From Flavobacteriales bacterium TMED123 (GTDB lineage Bacteria; Bacteroidota; Bacteroidia; Flavobacteriales; BACL11): a stretch of DNA of 64,000 bases. Below the pieces are notes generated by a model. The model was not told the DNA's origin, searched no databases, and saw only the letters and a list, made by a program, of their open reading frames with translations. The position numbers and the translations under genes are program-made. The DNA lies in NCBI GenBank assembly GCA_002170165.1, contig NHFY01000034.1:1-64000 (forward strand), given 5' to 3'. Shown here piece after piece: positions 57,616-64,000 of the stretch (its first letter is position 1; every line of letters begins with the position of its first letter).

Positions 57616-58617
57616 ATGAGATTTCTTTTACTATTAATCTTTCCATGCTTTTCATTTGCTCAGCAAACTATAAATGGAAGCATAATCCATGATAATGTTC
57701 AAAGGGATTATATCCTTTATGTTCCTGCATCATATACTGCTAATAATTCAGTGCCTTTGCTTTTTAACTTACATGGAAGAACTAGTACTGCGTCCGCCGC
57801 AATGTGGGCAAGCGACTTTAGAGATATTGCAGATACAGCAAATTTTATTATTATACACCCTCAAGGATTATTAGATAATACAGGGGTTACACATTGGAAT
57901 TATGGACAAACTACAGTAGATGATATAGGTTTTTTAAACCTATTATATACTCATCTGCTTGCTAATTATAATATTGATATAAATAGAGTATACAGTGCTG
58001 GCATGTCTAATGGAGGGGCTATGAGTTATCGTTTAGCATGTGACATGAGTGATAAAATTGCAGCTATAGCATCTGTAACTGGAACAATGACCACATATCA
58101 ACATGTTTCATGTAGCCCTGTACACCCAACACCTGTAATGGAGATTCATGGAACAAATGACCTTATAGTTCCTTTTAGTTCAATAATTCCGGGATTAGAT
58201 TATTGGAGAAATTATAATAACTGTAATGTTTTAGCAGATACAACAATAATTCCAGATATTGTTTTAACTGATTTTAGTACAGTAGAACATATAGTATATA
58301 ATAATGGAAATAATGGTGCTACTACTGAATTATTTAGGGTTATTAATGGAGAGCATTCATGGCCTGGAAGTGTCTTTCCTTCAGGTGTAACAAATTATGA
58401 TATTAATGCCTCTGTTGAGATTTGGCGTTTCTTTTCAAAATTCGATATCAATGGCTTGATTTCCTCTGCCACTTCAATTGCTGAGATTGATAACCTAAAT
58501 AAGAAACTTATTAAAATTGTGGATGTAATGGGAAGGGCAACAAATAAACAACAGAATCGTATGCTTTTCTATATCTTTAATGACGGAACAGCAGAAAAGA
58601 AAATAATTATTGAATAA
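57616..58617 (+). CDS. Secreted PHB-depolymerase/feruloyl-esterase-like hydrolase
   Basis: Alpha/beta hydrolase of 333 residues with a signal peptide (about 1-15, F-A-Q). Family signs: L-H-G-R-T near 53 (oxyanion region), nucleophile S131 in A-G-M-S-N-G-G-A-M, D182 in H-G-T-N-D, and H247 in G-E-H-S-W-P-G, a full LpqC/PHB depolymerase-type triad. The final 37 residues match the end of the next gene's product and resemble a short T9SS-type sorting tail. Substrate unknown (polyhydroxyalkanoate or hydroxycinnamoyl ester are family options). It overlaps the next gene by one base. Confidence 0.85.
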   Translation: MRFLLLLIFPCFSFAQQTINGSIIHDNVQRDYILYVPASYTANNSVPLLFNLHGRTSTASAAMWASDFRDIADTANFIIIHPQGLLDNTGVTHWNYGQTTVDDIGFLNLLYTHLLANYNIDINRVYSAGMSNGGAMSYRLACDMSDKIAAIASVTGTMTTYQHVSCSPVHPTPVMEIHGTNDLIVPFSSIIPGLDYWRNYNNCNVLADTTIIPDIVLTDFSTVEHIVYNNGNNGATTELFRVINGEHSWPGSVFPSGVTNYDINASVEIWRFFSKFDINGLISSATSIAEIDNLNKKLIKIVDVMGRATNKQQNRMLFYIFNDGTAEKKIIIE

Positions 58618-59234
58618 TGAAGAAAATACTTTTTGTTTTAATATTTCCGCTTTATAGCTTTGCACAATTTACTTATGTGCCTGATGATAATTTTGAACAG
58701 GCTTTAATAAACCTAGGGGTAGATTCTTTAATTGATGATTATGTGGGAACGGCAGGAATTGATACAATTACCTATTTGTATATTTCTAATAGAGGTATAT
58801 CAGACCTGACAGGGATTGAAGATTTTATTTCCCTAAGAGGATTATTTTGTTATTCTAATCAACTTACATTCTTAGATTTAAGCAATAACAGTCAGCTCTT
58901 TGAAGTCTCTTGTGGAAGCAATTTACTTACCTCACTAGATATTAGAAATGGAAATACTCAGGGTTTATGGTATTTCATATCTACAAATAACCCATCTCTT
59001 ACTTGTATAGATGTAGATGATGTGTTATGGGCAGATTATAATTGGGCAACTGATACATGGACTATCTTTAGCACCAATTGTAGTGTCTCAAATCTAGAAG
59101 AAAACAACTCAACTGTCAATCGATTATTAAAGGTGGTTGATATTTATGGAAGAAGCATTAGGCCAAAACCTAATATTCCGCTTTTTTATATTTTTGAAGA
59201 TGGAAGGGTAGAGAAGAAAATCGTTATTAAATAA
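58617..59234 (+). CDS. Secreted leucine-rich-repeat protein with short T9SS-like tail
   Basis: A 205-residue protein with a signal peptide (about 1-16, F-A-Q). The opening Y-V-P-D-D-N-F-E-Q-A-L-I-N-L-G is common to Bacteroidota leucine-rich secreted proteins. A few LRR-like turns follow (S-D-L-T-G-I-E-D-F, L-T-F-L-D-L-S-N-N, L-T-S-L-D-I-R-N). The C-terminal 37 residues share 19 identities with the esterase end. Probably surface binding or adhesion; function not known. Convergent with the sugar-kinase gene, 2 bp apart. Confidence 0.82.
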   Translation: MKKILFVLIFPLYSFAQFTYVPDDNFEQALINLGVDSLIDDYVGTAGIDTITYLYISNRGISDLTGIEDFISLRGLFCYSNQLTFLDLSNNSQLFEVSCGSNLLTSLDIRNGNTQGLWYFISTNNPSLTCIDVDDVLWADYNWATDTWTIFSTNCSVSNLEENNSTVNRLLKVVDIYGRSIRPKPNIPLFYIFEDGRVEKKIVIK

Positions 59235-59236
59235 GC

Positions 59237-60085
59237 TTAATTTATTTTTTGAAGGTGGTATTGCACTAAATTATCAATCGGATTTCGAATAATTTGTTCT
59301 ATGGTGCAATCAAATTCTTTGGCCATCTCTTTAATCTCATCTGCTAAAAAATAAGCTACCGATCCAACAAAGTTGATCGGATGATTTTTATAATTTTTAA
59401 AACAACAAATATGCAATTCAAAAAACTCCCTCAATCCATTTTGAATAATTTCTTGAAACACAATTTCAGATTTATTGTCTGCTAAGAATCTAAAAAAGCG
59501 TGCCAAGTATTTATTTGCTTGCTCACTATGATAAACATTTTGATAATAACCTTCCAATGTAAGGCCATATTCATTCTCCAAATCTCTTCTCAAATCTTCG
59601 GATAAATTATTATTAAAATACAATTGTAGTACTTTTTTTCCAAAATAATTTCCACTTGCTTCATCTCCCACAATATAACCTAGAGCAGGTGCTGCTTCTA
59701 AAATTTTATTTCCATCAAAAAAACAAGAGTTGGAACCCGTTCCTAGAATACAACAAATATTTGACTTACCTTTAAATGTAGCTATGCATGCAGAATCTAA
59801 ATCATGCTTTACATTAATTGTTGCTGATTCAAAAAACATACCTAAATCCTCTTTTAATTTGTTTTTCATTTGGCTGTTACTACATCCTGCACCATAAAAA
59901 TGTACTTCAGTGATTTTATCTACAATCGTAACTAAATCACTTTTTTGCAAATGCTTAATTATTTGAGCTCTATCAATAAAAAAAGGATTAAACCCAATGG
60001 TCTTACAGTATTGTAATTTTTCTTCAGTATTAGTATACAAAACCCAACTGCATTTTGTAGACCCACTATCGGCAACTAGTATCAT
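59237..60085 (-). CDS. BadF/BadG-type sugar kinase (N-acetylglucosamine kinase-like)
   Basis: A 282-residue member of the BadF/BadG/BcrA/BcrD ATPase family. The phosphate-binding D-S-G-S-T-K-C-S-W is at residues 6-14 and the second glycine loop I-L-G-T-G-S-N-S near 113. G-D-E-A-S-G-N-Y-F-G-K near 140 is typical of GlcNAc kinase and MurK relatives, while benzoyl-CoA reductase activators carry an Fe-S site absent here. Amino-sugar phosphorylation is inferred and would complement MurQ. It lies 33 bp downstream of the APC permease gene on the same strand. Confidence 0.83.
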   Translation of the reverse strand: MILVADSGSTKCSWVLYTNTEEKLQYCKTIGFNPFFIDRAQIIKHLQKSDLVTIVDKITEVHFYGAGCSNSQMKNKLKEDLGMFFESATINVKHDLDSACIATFKGKSNICCILGTGSNSCFFDGNKILEAAPALGYIVGDEASGNYFGKKVLQLYFNNNLSEDLRRDLENEYGLTLEGYYQNVYHSEQANKYLARFFRFLADNKSEIVFQEIIQNGLREFFELHICCFKNYKNHPINFVGSVAYFLADEIKEMAKEFDCTIEQIIRNPIDNLVQYHLQKIN

Positions 60086-60118
60086 AAACTTTTTTATTAC
60101 AAATATATAAAGTGAGGT

Positions 60119-62332
60119 TTAGTTCTCTTCAGGTTTTAGAGTTAATCTCAATACAGAGCAGTTTGAGTTAGTGGCAATTTTATCTTGTCCTGTTCCAAAA
60201 AGTATTGATAAGAAGGAATCTTTCCTAGGAGTTCCTAACACTAATAAGTCAAAATTAGCAGAAATGTCTGCAACCTTCTCTAATGGCTCACTTGACTTTA
60301 CCAACATCACTTCGACTTTAGTATTCATAGACGCAATTAAACTTTCAGCATTTCTCCTAATCTTTTCCATTTCATCATCAGATAATTCATCACTCACAAC
60401 ATGTAAAAGCGTAAAGGAAGCATTGTAAAACTGACAAATTTTATCAGTGGTTTCTATAATCTCTTTAATATCTTGACTAGAAGGTCTGATGGCAAGCAAT
60501 ACTTTCTTAATAAACATGAGACCATTATCTTTAAATAGCGCAAAATTTGAATTGATATTTGTTAGGATCCATCCTAAGGGGTTATTAAATAGAATTCCAT
60601 TATAAGCTCTTCCGTTCCAGCCAAAAATAAGCCATTTGCAATTGCTTTGTCTACTTAAAGCCTGAATCGTATTTGCAATATTATGTGTTACTAACGATTC
60701 AAAAGCAATGTCTATTTTATCGGTATTTGCCAAAACCTTTACTTGTCTCTCAATTGCCTTTAACTTTGGATTTTTATCTGATATCGCTTCGAGTAATGTT
60801 TGATCTGGTACTTCTGTAATATTTACTGCTTGTACTTTTTGTTTTGTATTGATAGCTGCCCCCATTTCAATAAGCATCTCTGGTGATTTCTCATTACCTA
60901 AAAGTGGAACAATTACTCCAGCTTCTTGTGAGATATTGATTTTTAGCGATTCTTTCACATCTTGCTGACTCAATTTGCTCTGCTGATTAGAACTAGTTTC
61001 TTTATTAAAAAAGAACATTAATGCAGGTTTGTGGCCATATTTTTTCAGCACACCTATTCTTTCAGTTTCCTTTCCAAAAAAGTAGTAGATAAAAATTCCT
61101 ATTACTGATATGATTAGCATCGCAATGATGGGTTTCCATCCTAAATAGGAAAGTAAAAAGATACCACTAATAACACCAAATATTTGCATTAAAGGATAAA
61201 AAGGAGAAAGGTATTTAGGTTCATACCATTGAACGGCTGTTTCCCTTAAAATAATTACACAAATATTTACCAATACAAACATCATTACCATAAAAGCACT
61301 AGCTAACTTTGCAATACCTTCTACATCTAAAAACAAAATTACCATTACCATTATAAAGGCAGTAAGTAGAATTGAAGTGACAGGTGTAAGGTGTTTTTTA
61401 TGCACTTTTGCTAATTGCTTAGGTAATAACTGATCTAATGCCATGGCAAAAGGAAACCTAGATGTGGCTAAAAGCCCTGAGTTGGCACCTGAGATTAAAG
61501 TGATTGCCCCAATACAAGCAATAATGTAGCCAAAAGTTGAGCCAACTATATTGTCAGCTAATGTAAAAATAGGTGTTATATCGTTTTTAAGTTCATCAAT
61601 TGGAACATTCCCTACTAAGACATAAGTAACCGACACATAGATTAGGGTAATGATACCTAAAGAAAGAATCATACCAAGCGGAATATTCTTGGAAGGATTC
61701 TTAACTTCTCCAGCAATGGCAGCAACTTTAATTACTCCTGCATATGAGATGTAAACAAAGGCGACAGCTGTAAAAAAACCTTTAGATTCATTATTGGTAA
61801 ATGGCGTTAATAATGCAGTTTTGATTTCAGGAATTGTAGAAAAGAGTAATAATAGTAATCCAACAAAACTTATGCTCACTATAGCAACCTGTACTTTCCC
61901 CACTTTCTTCACACCTAATATGTTCAAAAACATAATTAAAAGCAAAAAAGCAATAGCAACCAGTTTGGTGTATTGATCAGGGATGTTTATCAGCACTAAC
62001 ATATAGGCTCCAAATCCAACAAGGGCAAAAGCACTTTTCAATAACAAGGAAAACCATAAACCAATCCCAGATATAGTGCCTAAAATAGGGCCAAATACCC
62101 TTTCTATATACACATAAGTTCCTCCAGAAGAAGGGATAGCACTTGCTAATTCCGATTTTGATAGGGCAGCGGGCAGTATGCAAATAGCGGCCAAAAGATA
62201 GGCCAGCCAAACAGATGGACCTGTTTTTGCAGCTGCTAAACCTGGTAAAACAAAAAGCCCACTACCTAGCATTCCACCAATGCTAATGGCTACAACAGAT
62301 GTAAGGGTTAATCCTCTTTTTAATTTTTTCAA
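60119..62332 (-). CDS. APC-family permease fused to universal stress protein domains
   Basis: A 737-residue protein. Residues about 1-425 are an APC-superfamily transporter with about 12 helices: I-G-G-M-L-G-S-G-L-F-V-L-P-G near 18-31, S-G-G-T-Y-V-Y-I-E near 69, and Y-I-S-Y-A-G-V-I-K near 194. After a linker, the cytoplasmic part (about 465-735) looks like two universal-stress-protein domains, the second ending L-V-L-G-T-P-R-K-D-S-F-L and N-C-S-V-L-R-L. Such fusions suggest nucleotide-dependent control of transport. Substrate (amino acid or amine) unknown. Divergent from gcvT. Confidence 0.87.
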   Translation of the reverse strand: MKKLKRGLTLTSVVAISIGGMLGSGLFVLPGLAAAKTGPSVWLAYLLAAICILPAALSKSELASAIPSSGGTYVYIERVFGPILGTISGIGLWFSLLLKSAFALVGFGAYMLVLINIPDQYTKLVAIAFLLLIMFLNILGVKKVGKVQVAIVSISFVGLLLLLFSTIPEIKTALLTPFTNNESKGFFTAVAFVYISYAGVIKVAAIAGEVKNPSKNIPLGMILSLGIITLIYVSVTYVLVGNVPIDELKNDITPIFTLADNIVGSTFGYIIACIGAITLISGANSGLLATSRFPFAMALDQLLPKQLAKVHKKHLTPVTSILLTAFIMVMVILFLDVEGIAKLASAFMVMMFVLVNICVIILRETAVQWYEPKYLSPFYPLMQIFGVISGIFLLSYLGWKPIIAMLIISVIGIFIYYFFGKETERIGVLKKYGHKPALMFFFNKETSSNQQSKLSQQDVKESLKINISQEAGVIVPLLGNEKSPEMLIEMGAAINTKQKVQAVNITEVPDQTLLEAISDKNPKLKAIERQVKVLANTDKIDIAFESLVTHNIANTIQALSRQSNCKWLIFGWNGRAYNGILFNNPLGWILTNINSNFALFKDNGLMFIKKVLLAIRPSSQDIKEIIETTDKICQFYNASFTLLHVVSDELSDDEMEKIRRNAESLIASMNTKVEVMLVKSSEPLEKVADISANFDLLVLGTPRKDSFLSILFGTGQDKIATNSNCSVLRLTLKPEEN

Positions 62333-62396
62333 GTCTGTTTTCTAATTTTTCGTAAAGATAAAAAAGTATTTTTTTAAGAATTAAAGTAATGTGTTT

Positions 62397-62424
62397 TTTG
62401 TAGCAAGATGATTTTATACATTTG
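62397..62424 (+). promoter_or_regulatory. Predicted promoter of gcvT
   Basis: TTTG (62397-62400), a 16-bp spacer and TACATTTG (62417-62424), the latter an exact TAnnTTTG match, 20 bp before the ATG. The spacer is slightly shorter than usual. Confidence 0.45.
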
Positions 62425-62444
62425 CCTTTATTATAAAAACAGGA

Positions 62445-63518
62445 ATGAAGAAATTAGGATTATCAGATATACATGAAAGTTTAGGAGCAAAAATGGTAGA
62501 ATTTGCTGGGTTTTATATGCCTGTGCAATATGAAGGGGTAAATGCGGAACATCAAGCAGTAAGACAGGAGGTTGGTGTATTTGATGTTTCTCATATGGGA
62601 GAGGTTTTTGTAAAAGGAGAAAATGCAGAAAAGTTTTTGCAATACATCAGCTCCAATGATGTAAGTAAACTGACTTCAGGAAAAGTGCAATACAGCTATC
62701 TTCCAAATGAAAAAGGAGGTGTAGTTGACGATTTTTTACTTTATATGATTGCTGAAAATGAATATATGTTGGTTTTGAATGCTTCTAATTTGCAAAAAGA
62801 TATTGAATGGCTTCAAGCCCATAATACCTTTGATTGTAAAATAGATAATCAATCAGATAATTATTCTCTTTTAGCAGTGCAAGGGCCAGAATCAATCACT
62901 CTTTTACAACAACTGACAGCAGAAGATTTATCAGCAATAAACTACTACAATTTTACAATTGGCATAATAGCAGGAATTCATGATGTAATCATCTCTCGTA
63001 CAGGATATACAGGAGAAGTTGGTTTTGAACTTTATGTTAGAAATGAAAATGTAAAACAGCTTTGGGATGCATTATTTACTGCAGACATTGATGTCAAACC
63101 TATAGGATTGGCAGCGAGAGATACTTTGCGTTTAGAAAAAGGTTTTTGTCTTTATGGTAATGATATTGATGAAACAACATCTCCATTAGAAGCTGGGCTT
63201 GGTTGGATTACAAAATTCTCAACATCATTTATTAATGCAGAAAATTTGCAAAAACAAAATGATAATGGCCTGAAAAGAAAATTGGCAGGTATTGAATTAA
63301 TTGACAGAGGAATCGCACGAAAAGATTACATTATCCTGAATGCTAAAGATGAAGAAATTGGAATCATAACTTCAGGCACCATGTCGCCAACACTAAAAAA
63401 ATCAATTGCAATGGCTTATATAATTACCGAATATAGCGAAATTGATCAGCAAGTGTTCGTTCAAATCCGAAATAAAAAAATAAAAGCAAAAATTGTAGAA
63501 ATACCTTTTGTAAAATGA
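62445..63518 (+). CDS. gcvT: Aminomethyltransferase (glycine cleavage T-protein)
   Basis: Transfers the aminomethyl group from H-protein to tetrahydrofolate, 357 residues. Key segments: G-V-F-D-V-S-H-M-G-E near 45, G-V-V-D-D-F-L-L-Y near 87, S-R-T-G-Y-T-G-E-V-G-F-E near 185, G-L-A-A-R-D-T-L-R-L-E near 220, and the C-terminal G-I-I-T-S-G-T-M-S-P. The other glycine-cleavage genes are not in the window. It overlaps the following comB-like gene by 4 bases (ATGA). Confidence 0.96.
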   Translation: MKKLGLSDIHESLGAKMVEFAGFYMPVQYEGVNAEHQAVRQEVGVFDVSHMGEVFVKGENAEKFLQYISSNDVSKLTSGKVQYSYLPNEKGGVVDDFLLYMIAENEYMLVLNASNLQKDIEWLQAHNTFDCKIDNQSDNYSLLAVQGPESITLLQQLTAEDLSAINYYNFTIGIIAGIHDVIISRTGYTGEVGFELYVRNENVKQLWDALFTADIDVKPIGLAARDTLRLEKGFCLYGNDIDETTSPLEAGLGWITKFSTSFINAENLQKQNDNGLKRKLAGIELIDRGIARKDYIILNAKDEEIGIITSGTMSPTLKKSIAMAYIITEYSEIDQQVFVQIRNKKIKAKIVEIPFVK

Positions 63519-64000
63519 AAAATACCAAACAAATAACAACTTGTTTTGTGTCAAAATGGTTTGAAAAATCTGTAGCAAATGATAGCATAATTGTCGTAAT
63601 TGATTTGTTAAGGGCTACTACAGTTATCAGTACGGCTTTCCATTATGGAGTTAAGGAAATTATTCCTGTACAAACTTTGGAAGAGGTATTAACCTATAAA
63701 GACAAACCAAATCATATAGTGGCTGCTGAAAGAAATGCGAAACTTATGGAGGGTTTTGATTATGGAAATTCACCATTTCATTATATGAATGAAGAAGTTA
63801 GAGGTAAAACTTTGGCGCTCACTACTACAAATGGAACAAAAGCTTTGAATCTTACTGAAAGTCATCATGCCATAACTGGATCATTTGTGAATTTTGATGC
63901 TGTTGTTGAATACTTAATTGAAAAAAATAAGGATGTTGTTTTACTCTGCTCGGGTTGGAAAGGGTTGTTTAATTTAGAGGATAGTATTTTTGCTGGAAAG
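63515..64000 (+). CDS. comB: 2-phosphosulfolactate phosphatase-like protein (3' partial)
   Basis: First 162 codons of a ComB-family gene cut by the right window edge. Family residues are present: D30-L-L-R33-A-T-T near the start, A-A-E-R-N-A-K-L-M-E-G-F-D-Y-G-N-S-P near 70-87, and G-K-T-L-A-L-T-T-T-N-G-T-K-A-L near 97-111. ComB dephosphorylates 2-phosphosulfolactate in coenzyme M synthesis. Bacteroidota do not make coenzyme M as far as I know, so a role in sulfolactate or sulfonolipid metabolism is an inference. The ATGA overlap with gcvT suggests coupling. Confidence 0.88.
   Translation, partial: MKNTKQITTCFVSKWFEKSVANDSIIVVIDLLRATTVISTAFHYGVKEIIPVQTLEEVLTYKDKPNHIVAAERNAKLMEGFDYGNSPFHYMNEEVRGKTLALTTTNGTKALNLTESHHAITGSFVNFDAVVEYLIEKNKDVVLLCSGWKGLFNLEDSIFAGK

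Overview
The window is AT-rich, densely coding chromosomal DNA from a member of the Bacteroidota, most likely Flavobacteriales. The evidence is: a fused SecDF, a fused branched-chain-type E1 alpha/beta, three secreted proteins with type IX secretion system (T9SS) C-terminal signals, a PorE-like OmpA protein, the gene order rpsU-xerC-hpf-tRNAs-tuf-tRNA-secE-nusG-rplKAJL-rpoBC, the lack of Shine-Dalgarno sequences, and promoters of the TTG/TTTG plus TAnnTTTG type. I see no phage, insertion sequence, CRISPR array or rRNA. This reads as core genome with some lineage-specific small genes.

Layout. 1-4 kb: 3' part of secDF (cut by the window edge), tatA and a Ca2+/Na+ antiporter. 4-7.3 kb: a eukaryotic-type (GSII) glutamine synthetase divergent from a PorE-like TPR/propeller/OmpA protein. 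7.3-10.4 kb: overlapping purM-like, prfA and pyrF genes. 10.4-16 kb: a DUF218 protein, a cluster of three tiny membrane genes (two PspC-like) coupled to an RmlD-like reductase, then an AGCS symporter, apt and an acyl-CoA dehydrogenase. 16-31 kb: the translation/transcription block rpsU, xerC, hpf, four tRNAs, tuf, tRNA-Trp, secE, nusG, rplK, an inserted cold-shock gene, rplA, rplJ, rplL, rpoB, rpoC and a DUF3467 gene. 31-41.7 kb: a MqnP/UbiA prenyltransferase with an NTF2-like lipoprotein, hisS-hutH, rsmE with two DUF-type genes, pckA, a saccharopine dehydrogenase-like gene, and rpsP-rimM, where S16 has a very long acidic tail. 41.9-51.4 kb: fused E1, murQ, DUF6095, an mnmD interrupted at a 12-base homopolymer, a T9SS cargo protein, ilvE, a GNAT protein, YceI, an ATP-grasp enzyme and an SRPBCC protein. 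51.4-64 kb: icmF (fused isobutyryl-CoA mutase), a three-gene T9SS cargo operon, a sugar kinase and an APC-USP permease, gcvT, and the 5' end of a comB-like gene.

Functionally the window covers protein export (SecDF, SecE, TatA, T9SS cargo), the translation machinery, branched-chain amino-acid and acyl-CoA catabolism (IlvE, E1, acyl-CoA dehydrogenase, IcmF), gluconeogenesis (PckA), nitrogen assimilation (GSII), and amino-sugar or cell-wall recycling (MurQ, BadF-type kinase). Several likely start codons differ from the longest reading frame. A 54-codon PspC gene and the truncated comB are further genes that a length-filtered gene search would miss. No single obviously new system stands out. The strongest leads are the A12 frameshift in mnmD, the acidic S16 extension, the cold-shock gene inside the ribosomal operon, the small PspC cluster, and the T9SS cargo operon whose last two members share a short C-terminal module.
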